64,000 nucleotides of DNA, from positions 310,001-374,000 of the forward strand of contig CAYYPH010000001.1 of assembly GCA_964473485.1 (NCBI GenBank), given 5' to 3'. The stretch comes from CAIVAT01 sp964473485 (GTDB lineage Bacteria; Bacteroidota; Bacteroidia; Bacteroidales; FEN-979). A model generated the notes under the pieces. The model saw nothing but the letters and a program-made list of their open reading frames with translations. It had not been told where the DNA came from and did not search any database. Shown here piece after piece: positions 1-8,031 of the stretch (positions within the stretch are counted from its first letter, which is position 1; each line of letters begins with the position of its first letter). A program made the translations under genes and the position numbers.

Positions 1-207
1 CTGATGATACACGGAAAAAGCGGTCTCTCGATGATCAGGGAACTTTACGCAGGCTTTGAAGCCGTAATGACCGAGCATGGGATCGGAACCGTATCTGAGT
101 TTTACGACGGAGATCCTCCATTCACACCAAGGGGAGCCATTTCGATGGCATGGTCGGTGGCAGAATTACTCCGCATGTCACATATTATCAAACAATACCA
201 GAAATAA
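1..207 (+). CDS. Glycogen debranching enzyme, C-terminal fragment (partial)
   Basis: This is the 3' end of a gene entering from the left edge; the frame is open from base 1 and stops at 205-207. The 68 visible residues contain the motif SEFYDGDPPFTPRG followed by AWSVAELLR. This matches the end of the amylo-alpha-1,6-glucosidase (GDE_C, six-hairpin) domain of archaeal-type glycogen debranching enzymes, where the His/Pro-rich loop helps shape the active site. The enzyme would remove alpha-1,6 branch stubs from glycogen. It lies 44 bp upstream of a glucan glycosyltransferase on the same strand, which fits a glycogen operon. Family recognition is good, but the start, length and catalytic residues lie outside the window. 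Confidence 0.85.
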   Translation: MMIHGKSGLSMIRELYAGFEAVMTEHGIGTVSEFYDGDPPFTPRGAISMAWSVAELLRMSHIIKQYQK

Positions 208-251
208 TTGCTAATCAAGGAAGATTTTTTTTACGTTAACTTAACTTTAAA

Positions 252-1538
252 ATGCGTGTATTGATGTTCGGGTGGGAATTCCCGCCACATATCACGGGAG
301 GTCTTGGCACGGCCTGTTTCGGGCTTACCAAGGGGCTTGTCAAACATGGACTTGAAGTGATCTTTGTCGTTCCCAAAGCATACGGTGACGAAACCAAGGA
401 AGGTTTCAGGCTGGTCAATGCCAGTGATGTCATTGTAGATTTTGAGCAATCGGCAGTACGGGAAAGCTGGGAGAAGATTCAATATATGGAGATCGGCTCA
501 AACCTGGTTCCGTACCTCGATCCCGAAGAGTTTGAGCGTGCGGTTACGAAAGACGAGCTGACCGGCACTGATGAGGAGCGGTCGGTCTTTTCAAAACAGT
601 ACTCCTTCTCGGGAAAATACGGACCCAACCTCATGGAAGAGGTGTCGCGATACGCTCTGGTTGCTTCATCCATATCATCCGTCAATTCCTTTGATGTGAT
701 TCATGCGCACGACTGGCTAACCTATCCGGCAGGAATTGCAGCGAAGCGAATTTCAGGAAAGCCGTTGGTGGTGCATGTTCATGCAACCGAGTTTGACCGG
801 TCCGGTGAACATGTCAATCAGCCGGTTTACGATATCGAGCGTCAGGGCATGACAGAAGCCGACCTGGTGATTACGGTGAGTAACCTGACCCGACAGATTG
901 TCATTGACAAATACGGTATTTCGCCCGAAAAGGTCATCACCGTGCATAACGCTGTTGAACCGGTCGACAGGCCCGAACTTGAAGGAGTGTCGAAACATGT
1001 TAAGGAAAAAGTGGTAACATTCCTGGGCAGGGTCACCTATCAGAAGGGGCCTGATTATTTTGTGGAAGCCGCCTATAAAGTGCTGAAACGCGATTCTAAC
1101 GTCCGGTTTGTCATGGCCGGGTCGGGCGATCTGCTGAACCGCATGATCCGCCGCGTGGCGCAGCTGAAAATTGCCACGAAATTTCATTTTACCGGTTTTC
1201 TCGCTGGCCCTGAAGTAGATACCATGTACGCCATGAGCGATGTATATGTCATGCCGTCGGTTTCGGAACCCTTTGGCATCTCTCCGCTCGAAGCCATGCG
1301 TTCGAATGTACCCGTTGTCATCTCCAAACAATCGGGGGTTGCCGAAGTATTGAAACATGCCCTGAAGGTGGATTTTTGGGATGTGGATGCCCTGGCCGAT
1401 GCCATCTACGGTATTTTACACTACGATGGATTACGTAAAATGTTTTTGCGTCACGGAAAAAGTGAGGTTGATAACCTGCTTTGGGAAAATGCCGCATTGA
1501 ATGTAATAGAAGTTTATAATAAAGCCGTTTATAACTGA
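252..1538 (+). CDS. Glycosyltransferase family 4, glycogen/starch synthase-like
   Basis: The 428-residue protein has a GT-B fold of two Rossmann domains. The N-terminal sugar-acceptor side begins with PPHITGGLGT (about residues 11-20), the usual Gly-rich loop of starch and glycogen synthases. The C-terminal donor domain carries SEPFGISPLEAM (about 337-348), the E-x7-E donor-binding motif of GT4 enzymes. It likely transfers glucose from a nucleotide sugar to alpha-glucan chains in the cytoplasm. The start ATG at 252 directly precedes the conserved N-terminus. The gene is 4 bp upstream of the GH57 amylase, so the two are almost certainly cotranscribed. The exact donor (ADP- or UDP-glucose) cannot be read from the sequence. 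Confidence is high for the family and moderate for glycogen synthesis as the role. Confidence 0.85.
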   Translation: MRVLMFGWEFPPHITGGLGTACFGLTKGLVKHGLEVIFVVPKAYGDETKEGFRLVNASDVIVDFEQSAVRESWEKIQYMEIGSNLVPYLDPEEFERAVTKDELTGTDEERSVFSKQYSFSGKYGPNLMEEVSRYALVASSISSVNSFDVIHAHDWLTYPAGIAAKRISGKPLVVHVHATEFDRSGEHVNQPVYDIERQGMTEADLVITVSNLTRQIVIDKYGISPEKVITVHNAVEPVDRPELEGVSKHVKEKVVTFLGRVTYQKGPDYFVEAAYKVLKRDSNVRFVMAGSGDLLNRMIRRVAQLKIATKFHFTGFLAGPEVDTMYAMSDVYVMPSVSEPFGISPLEAMRSNVPVVISKQSGVAEVLKHALKVDFWDVDALADAIYGILHYDGLRKMFLRHGKSEVDNLLWENAALNVIEVYNKAVYN

Positions 1539-1542
1539 TTTT

Positions 1543-2952
1543 ATGAGATCAATCTGTCTTTATTTCCAGGTTCATCAACCATTCCGGTTAAGGACCTATC
1601 GCTTTTTCAACATCGGGAATGATCACCATTATTACGATGATTACCAGAACCGGCATATTATCAAACGGGTTGCAGAGAAATCATACCTTCCGGCCAACCG
1701 ATTGATGCTTGATCTGATCCGTGAATATGGCAGCGCTTTCAGGATCAGTTATTCAATATCCGGAACAGCACTTGAACAAATGCAGACCTATGTTCCTGAT
1801 GTCATAAAAAGTTTCCAGGAGCTTGCGGCTACAGGCCAGGTGGAATTTATTGCCGAAACCTATGCCCATTCCCTTGCTTCGCTGAAGAACAAAGATGAAT
1901 TTTTCAGACAGGTCAACAAACATGCCGGTCTCATCGAAGAACTTTTCGGGAAAAGACCGGTCACCTTCCGGAACACTGAATTGATTTATTCCGACCAGAT
2001 CGGCGAGATGGTGGCTGAAATGGGTTTCCATACCATGCTCACCGAAGGAGCCAAGCACATTCTGGGCTGGAAAAGTCCGAACTACATCTATTGCAACAAG
2101 ATAAACCCGAAACTTAAGGTTCTGTTGAGGAATTTCAGGCTGAGCGACGACCTCACATTCCGGTTTTCGAACCAGGACTGGTCGGAATGGCCGCTTACGA
2201 CCGGAAAATTTGTCAACTGGATGAATCTCATCGATAAGAAAGAGGAGGTGGTCAACCTTTTCATTGATTATGAAACCATCGGAGAGCATCAATGGACGGA
2301 AACCGGCATTTTCGATTTCTTCAGGCATCTCCCGAAAGAGGTGTTCTCCAGTTCCGATTTCGCATTTCGAACACCTGATGATCTCTACCATCATCTGCAA
2401 CCGGTGTCGGCCATATCAGTGCCTCATGCCATTTCATGGGCCGACGAGGAACGCGATCTCACCGCATGGCTGGGAAATGAGCTTCAGGACGAGGCATTTG
2501 CCAAACTGTATGCCTGTGAACCAAAGATCAGGAATTGCACCGATCCGGTGATTCAGCGTGACTGGCTCTACCTGCAGACTTCCAATCACTTTTACTACAT
2601 GTGCACCAAATGGTTTTCTGCGGGTGAAGTGCACAAATATTTCAATCCCTACGGATCGCCCTACGAAGCATTTATCAATTACATGAATGTGTTGTCCGAT
2701 TTCATCATTCGTGTTGATGATTACGAAACTGCGGCTCTAAATCCTCCGGTGGATAAAGCGGAAGCTGATGAGCCTAAATATGGTAAGCCTGAAAAAACTG
2801 CGGCAAAAACCGCTGCAAAAAAAGGCGTTAAAACCGGAACAAAAGCAGCAACTGCAAAAACCGGGAAGTCCGCATCCGCCCCGAAGAAGCCCGTGGCGAA
2901 AGTGGCGGGAAAAAGTGTATCAAAGCGGGGAAGTGCCGGAAAGCAGCGGTGA
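1543..2952 (+). CDS. Glycoside hydrolase family 57 (alpha-amylase type) with a basic C-terminal tail
   Basis: The 469-residue protein has the GH57 motifs in order: VHQP at residues 10-13, GQVEFIAETYAHS in region II, RNTELIY with the putative nucleophile Glu146, and DYETIG with the putative acid/base Asp242. GH57 enzymes are retaining alpha-amylases, 4-alpha-glucanotransferases or branching enzymes. There is no signal peptide, so it should act on internal glycogen or maltodextrin. Its place between a glucan synthase and the synthase/phosphorylase fusion supports this. Unusually, the last ~55 residues (about 415-469) are a low-complexity Lys/Ala/Thr tail resembling histone H1 tails, with almost no acidic residues. 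This tail lies outside the catalytic domain. Amylase versus transferase or branching activity is undecided. Confidence 0.85.
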   Translation: MRSICLYFQVHQPFRLRTYRFFNIGNDHHYYDDYQNRHIIKRVAEKSYLPANRLMLDLIREYGSAFRISYSISGTALEQMQTYVPDVIKSFQELAATGQVEFIAETYAHSLASLKNKDEFFRQVNKHAGLIEELFGKRPVTFRNTELIYSDQIGEMVAEMGFHTMLTEGAKHILGWKSPNYIYCNKINPKLKVLLRNFRLSDDLTFRFSNQDWSEWPLTTGKFVNWMNLIDKKEEVVNLFIDYETIGEHQWTETGIFDFFRHLPKEVFSSSDFAFRTPDDLYHHLQPVSAISVPHAISWADEERDLTAWLGNELQDEAFAKLYACEPKIRNCTDPVIQRDWLYLQTSNHFYYMCTKWFSAGEVHKYFNPYGSPYEAFINYMNVLSDFIIRVDDYETAALNPPVDKAEADEPKYGKPEKTAAKTAAKKGVKTGTKAATAKTGKSASAPKKPVAKVAGKSVSKRGSAGKQR

Positions 2953-2975
2953 TTACCTGAAAAATCTATGTTAAA

Positions 2976-5900
2976 ATGAAAGATAAAGTGTTTCTCACAC
3001 CCGATTATATATTTGAAACAAGCTGGGAGGTTTGCAACAAGGTAGGAGGGATCTACACCACCATTGCAACCAAAGCGCAAACCCTTGCCGAAGAGTTCAA
3101 GGATAACTACATTCTGATAGGACCCGACGTTTGGAAGGAAACCCATCAGAACCCGGAATTCATCGAAGATAAATTCCTTTACAAATCGTGGAGGCAGGTT
3201 GCCGAGGCCGAAGGGCTCAGGGTGAAGGCAGGCAGATGGAACATACCGGGCAGACCGGTGGTTTTCCTGGTTGATTTTACGCCCTATTTTTCTGACAAAG
3301 ACAAGATATTTGCCCACTTCTGGGAGCGTTACAAGCTGGACTCTCTGACCGGCGACTGGGAATACATCGAGCCGGCTTTCTTCGGATATGCCGTCGGCAA
3401 AGTCATCGAAAGCTTTTACAACTTTAACCTCTCATACCACGACAAGATCGTTGCTCTTTGTCATGAATGGCTTACAGGTACTGCTATTCTATATCTCAAG
3501 GAGCATGTTCCGCAGGTGGGAACGGTTTTTACGTCGCACGCCACAGTCCTTGGCCGACGGATTGCCCTCAACGGGCTTCCGTTGTATAAAAATCTTGAGA
3601 ATTACAATGGCGATGCCATGGCCAAGCAGTTTGGCGTTACTGCGAAATATTCCCTGGAACGATTGTCAGCACAGGAAGCCGACCTGTTTACCACTCCGAG
3701 CCCGAATACCAACAATGAAGCAAGGCACTTCCTCGGCATTGAGGCTGATCTTCTTACTCCGGAGGGATTTGACGATTCATGGGTACCCGCAAAAGACGAG
3801 TTCCAGGCAAAACGGGACAACGCCCGCGGGAAGATTCTTGAAGTTGCAGCAGGCCTGATGGGCATGCAATTCGAGAAAGATACGATTCTTCTTCTCAATA
3901 GTGGCCGCTATGAACCAAGAAACAAGGGTTTCGAACTTTTCATCGATGCCATGGGCATGCTGAACAAGCAATCGAAACTGGCTCAAAACATCATTACGGT
4001 CATCGCCGTTCCGGGAAACCAAACAGTGCCAAGGAAAGAATTACTGACAAGAATTGCCCAAAAGGAATTCAACAGGCCACGGCAGGAGGAGTATTGCACC
4101 CATTCTCCGGCCGAACCGGAAAACGACATTATCCTCCGGCAAATCAGGAAAAATGAGTTGTTCAACAGGCCTGAAGATAAAGTAAAGGTAATTTATGTGC
4201 CGGTTTACCTCAACGGGAGCGACGGTATTTTCGATTTGAACTACTATGATTTGCTCATCGGGTTTGACGGTGCCATTTATCCGTCCTACTACGAGCCATG
4301 GGGATATTCGGCAGTTGAAAGTCTATCTTATCACATTCCGACCATCACCACTTCAGTTACCGGATTCGGACAATGGATAAAATCGATGTTTCCCGGCCTG
4401 AAAGACTGCACGGCAGTGATCGACCGGAATGATGACAACGATCAGGAGGTGGCCGAGAACATTGTCAGGCACATCATCAACTGCGCCACCAAAACCGAAA
4501 AGGAGATCATCAAGGCAAGGATCAAGGCGTACGAAATTTCAAGGTCCGCACTTTGGAAAAACCTTATCTTCCATTACCGTGAGGCTTTCTCAATGGCACT
4601 GGCCGAATCCGGCTCAAGGGCGGAACAGTATGCGGGGAAACAGCCGCAACTGGCAGCCACCGTTATAAAAAGCATTACGGATATAAAGCCTGAATGGAAA
4701 AAGGTATTGGTGCAGCAACGGTTGCCCGAGAACATGCTGAGCATTGAACGGATCGCCAAAAACCTTTGGTGGTCATGGAATTATGACGGTTCCGAATTGT
4801 TTGAACTGATCAACAAGGAAAGATGGTACGAGTTGAATTTCAACCCCATAGCGCTGATTGAATCCTTGTCATACAACGAGCTTCAGGAACTCAGTGCCAA
4901 CGAAAAATTTATAAGCAAGCTAAAAAAGGTCACCGGCCAGTTTGACGCTTACATGGCTAAAGCTGCTGAAAAACCTAATGAACAGGTTGCCTATTTCAGC
5001 ATGGAATACGGACTTCACGACACCGTGAAGATATTTTCGGGCGGCCTGGGTATGCTTGCAGGCGATTATCTGAAAGAAGCCAGCGATTCGAATGTGAATA
5101 TTGTTGGAGTCGGGCTCTTGTACAGGTATGGATATTTCACCCAGAGCCTCTCCATCTACGGCGACCAGATTGCCATCTACACTCCGCAGAAATTTACCCA
5201 TCTGCCACTCATTCCGATCCGCGATGAACAAGGTAACTGGCTGAAAATCTCTTTTGTACTTCCCGGAAGGACCCTCTATGCAAAGGTGTGGAGATGCGAT
5301 GTGGGTCGGGTGCCGCTCTACCTGATTGATACCGACATCGATGAGAACGGAGAGCATGACCGCAGCATTACGCACCAGCTATACGGCGGAGACCTTGAAA
5401 ATCGTCTCCGTCAGGAAATACTGCTGGGAATTGGCGGGATCAGAATGCTGGACGCACTGGGGATCAAACCCGACCTTTTCCACAGCAATGAAGGTCATTC
5501 TGCCTTCATCGGGCTCGAAAGGCTAAGGAAACTGATCCAGAACGAAAAACTGACCTTTCAGCAGGCCGTCGAAGTGGTCCGGTCATCCACCCTCTTTACC
5601 ACCCACACGCCGGTTCCGGCAGGCCATGATACCTTCCCTGAAGAATTGATGAGAAGATATCTCCCGCACTATCCCGATCTGCTGAACCTTAAATGGGAGC
5701 AATTCATGAATCTCGGACGGATGACGGAATTTGATCTGAATGAAAAGTTCTCAATGAGCGTGCTGGCGGCAAAACTCTCGCAGGAGATCAACGGAGTCAG
5801 CAGGATCCATGGCCGCGTAACCCGCGAAATGTTTACAAAACTCTACCAGGGATATTACCCCGACGAGCTGCATATCGGTTATGTTACCAACGGGGTTCAT

Positions 5901-7223
5901 CTTCCGACATGGACCGCCAAGTCGTGGCTCCAGCTTTACCGCAAGGAATTCGGCGACGGGTTCTTCGAAGATCAGTCCAATCCTCAATACTGGAAGAAAA
6001 TTCACCAGGTTGACGACGAAATCATCTGGAAGACCAAGATGAAACAAAAAGACCAGATGTCGGAATTCCTGATGCAACACCTGTATGCCGATATGACCCG
6101 GCGTCATGAAAATCCGAAACTGATCTTCAAAATTCGTGAAACCGTTAATCCAAAGGCACTTACCATCGGTTTTGCACGCCGGTTCGCCACGTATAAAAGA
6201 GCTCACCTGCTCTTCAGCAACCTCGACCGGCTTTCGCGGATCGTCAACAGCAAGGATAAACCGGTTCAGTTCATGTTTGCCGGAAAGGCACACCCCAACG
6301 ACAAGGCCGGGCAGGATCTCATCAAAAGGATCTATGAAATATCGCATTTACCGGAATTTTTAGGAAAGATATTTTTCTTCGAAAATTATGACATGCGGCT
6401 TGCCAAATACCTCATTAAAGGCGTCGATATCTGGCTCAACACACCCACAAGGCCTCTTGAAGCTTCAGGGACAAGCGGCGAAAAGGCTGTCATGAACGGT
6501 GTGGTCAACTTCAGTGTGCTCGATGGCTGGTGGGCAGAGGGATACCGTCCGAATGCAGGCTGGGCCCTGCAGGAAGAATCTACCTACGACAATCCCCAGT
6601 TTCAGGACGAACTCGATGCCGAGACCATTTACACCATTCTCGAGGAGGAGATCATTCCAATCTATTATAGTGTGAATGCAAGGAACATACCCGAAAAATG
6701 GGTTTCATACATCAAGAATACCATTTCGGAGATCGCCCCGCACTACACCATGAAACGCCAGCTCGACGATTACATTCGCCAGTATTATAACCCGATGTTC
6801 AAACGAACCAGGATACTGACCGGAAAAAATTATGAAATGGCCCGTCACATTGCAAGCTGGAAAAGGAAAGTCATGCGGGGGTGGGAGAGTATTGAAGTCG
6901 TTTCAGTAAAGGTTCCCGACTCGAACAATAAACCACTTCAGCTTGGCGAACCGTTTAAAGCCGAGATCATCCTCGACCTGAATGAACTCTCGGGAACCGA
7001 TATCGGCATTGAAATTCTTTTTGGCAAGAAGGTGAACGACGAGGTGAAGCAACCCATCTTCAAGGAGGAGATGATCCTGGTCCGCTCGGAGAAGAACATC
7101 GTGGTCTTTGCCTGCGATATACCTATCAACCAGGCCGGAGTTTATGATTTCGTGTTCAGGCTCTACCCGAAAAGCCCGTTACTCCCGCACAGGCAGGATT
7201 TCAACCTGGTCAGATGGATCTGA
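2976..7223 (+). CDS. Fusion of GT3-type glycogen synthase and GT35 alpha-glucan phosphorylase
   Basis: A single uninterrupted frame encodes 1,415 residues. Residues ~1-550 resemble eukaryote-type GT3 glycogen synthase: a GGIYTTI loop near the start, and PSYYEPWGYSAVES near residue 432 as the donor-site motif. After a linker, residues ~570-660 match the DUF3417 domain that precedes bacterial alpha-glucan phosphorylases (NLWWSWNYD near 596). Residues ~670-1290 are the phosphorylase, with EASGTSGEKAVMNG placing the PLP Lys at ~1170. A small C-terminal beta-type domain follows. One polypeptide thus combines glucan synthesis with phosphorolysis to glucose-1-phosphate. Similar fusions are known in Bacteroidota. 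It follows the GH57 gene by 23 bp. Both halves keep their key motifs, so neither looks degenerate. Confidence 0.88.
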   Translation: MKDKVFLTPDYIFETSWEVCNKVGGIYTTIATKAQTLAEEFKDNYILIGPDVWKETHQNPEFIEDKFLYKSWRQVAEAEGLRVKAGRWNIPGRPVVFLVDFTPYFSDKDKIFAHFWERYKLDSLTGDWEYIEPAFFGYAVGKVIESFYNFNLSYHDKIVALCHEWLTGTAILYLKEHVPQVGTVFTSHATVLGRRIALNGLPLYKNLENYNGDAMAKQFGVTAKYSLERLSAQEADLFTTPSPNTNNEARHFLGIEADLLTPEGFDDSWVPAKDEFQAKRDNARGKILEVAAGLMGMQFEKDTILLLNSGRYEPRNKGFELFIDAMGMLNKQSKLAQNIITVIAVPGNQTVPRKELLTRIAQKEFNRPRQEEYCTHSPAEPENDIILRQIRKNELFNRPEDKVKVIYVPVYLNGSDGIFDLNYYDLLIGFDGAIYPSYYEPWGYSAVESLSYHIPTITTSVTGFGQWIKSMFPGLKDCTAVIDRNDDNDQEVAENIVRHIINCATKTEKEIIKARIKAYEISRSALWKNLIFHYREAFSMALAESGSRAEQYAGKQPQLAATVIKSITDIKPEWKKVLVQQRLPENMLSIERIAKNLWWSWNYDGSELFELINKERWYELNFNPIALIESLSYNELQELSANEKFISKLKKVTGQFDAYMAKAAEKPNEQVAYFSMEYGLHDTVKIFSGGLGMLAGDYLKEASDSNVNIVGVGLLYRYGYFTQSLSIYGDQIAIYTPQKFTHLPLIPIRDEQGNWLKISFVLPGRTLYAKVWRCDVGRVPLYLIDTDIDENGEHDRSITHQLYGGDLENRLRQEILLGIGGIRMLDALGIKPDLFHSNEGHSAFIGLERLRKLIQNEKLTFQQAVEVVRSSTLFTTHTPVPAGHDTFPEELMRRYLPHYPDLLNLKWEQFMNLGRMTEFDLNEKFSMSVLAAKLSQEINGVSRIHGRVTREMFTKLYQGYYPDELHIGYVTNGVHLPTWTAKSWLQLYRKEFGDGFFEDQSNPQYWKKIHQVDDEIIWKTKMKQKDQMSEFLMQHLYADMTRRHENPKLIFKIRETVNPKALTIGFARRFATYKRAHLLFSNLDRLSRIVNSKDKPVQFMFAGKAHPNDKAGQDLIKRIYEISHLPEFLGKIFFFENYDMRLAKYLIKGVDIWLNTPTRPLEASGTSGEKAVMNGVVNFSVLDGWWAEGYRPNAGWALQEESTYDNPQFQDELDAETIYTILEEEIIPIYYSVNARNIPEKWVSYIKNTISEIAPHYTMKRQLDDYIRQYYNPMFKRTRILTGKNYEMARHIASWKRKVMRGWESIEVVSVKVPDSNNKPLQLGEPFKAEIILDLNELSGTDIGIEILFGKKVNDEVKQPIFKEEMILVRSEKNIVVFACDIPINQAGVYDFVFRLYPKSPLLPHRQDFNLVRWI

Positions 7224-7271
7224 CACGCTGCCATTGCAACTGCCTTTTCAATGTTAACCAATTCAAAACCT

Positions 7272-8018
7272 ATGAAATTACTTGAAGGAAAAACAGCACT
7301 GATCACCGGAGCCAATCGTGGTATTGGCCGTTCCATCGCAGTTAAATTTGCTGAACATGGCGCCAATGTTGCATTCTCCGATCTTCAATATAACGATGAT
7401 TCGATCGCACTTGAGAAAGAACTTTCAGCATTTGGAATTAAGGCCAGGGGATACGCATCCGACGCCAGCTCGTTTGCAGCCGGGGAGGCCCTGGTAAACA
7501 ATGTGGTGAGTGACTTCGGAACCATTGATATCCTGGTCAACAATGCAGGCATAACCCGCGACAGCCTGTTGCTGCGGATGAGCGAACAGGACTGGGACCT
7601 GGTGATGAATGTGAACCTGAAGTCGGTGTTCAACCTCACAAAAGCAATCCAGAAGATCATGATCAAACAGCGGTCGGGATCTATCATCAATATGAGTTCC
7701 ATTGTCGGAATCGAAGGAAACAGCGGACAATCGAACTATTCCGCTTCCAAAGCCGGCATTATCGGTTTTACAAAATCGATAGCCCAGGAGCTTGGCTCAA
7801 GGAACATCAGGTGCAATGCCATTGCCCCTGGTTTCATCGAAACCGAAATGACCGCCAAGCTGCCTCAGGAATTCCGTGACCAATGGATTGTCGATATCCC
7901 GTTGCGCCGTGGCGGCACCCCCGACGACGTGGCCAACCTGGCGCTATTCCTTGGCTCCGACCTGAGCTCCTACATCACGGGCCAGGAGATTACCGTTTGT
8001 GGCGGATTGCATACCTGA
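7272..8018 (+). CDS. fabG: 3-oxoacyl-ACP reductase (SDR family)
   Basis: The 248-residue short-chain dehydrogenase has TGANRGIG at residues 12-19 for NADP binding, the NNAG motif in the central strand, and the catalytic set Ser142/143, Tyr156 and Lys160 (YSASK). Length and the final segment ITVCGG fit FabG, which reduces 3-oxoacyl-ACP in fatty-acid elongation. I use the ATG at 7272 because it gives the usual FabG N-terminus; an ATG at 7251 would add seven unconserved residues. The gene lies 48 bp after the glucan operon. The next gene starts within or just after its 3' end. Other SDR substrates cannot be excluded, but FabG is the best fit. Confidence 0.85.
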   Translation: MKLLEGKTALITGANRGIGRSIAVKFAEHGANVAFSDLQYNDDSIALEKELSAFGIKARGYASDASSFAAGEALVNNVVSDFGTIDILVNNAGITRDSLLLRMSEQDWDLVMNVNLKSVFNLTKAIQKIMIKQRSGSIINMSSIVGIEGNSGQSNYSASKAGIIGFTKSIAQELGSRNIRCNAIAPGFIETEMTAKLPQEFRDQWIVDIPLRRGGTPDDVANLALFLGSDLSSYITGQEITVCGGLHT

Positions 8019-8031
8019 TAACATTCTTAAA

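Noticed and set aside
753..1358. Long antisense open frames over real genes (e.g. 753-1358, 2721-3317, 5751-6347, 29682-30386)
   Set aside because: They lie opposite well-conserved coding sequence and show no domain, promoter or start signal; they are reading-frame shadows.
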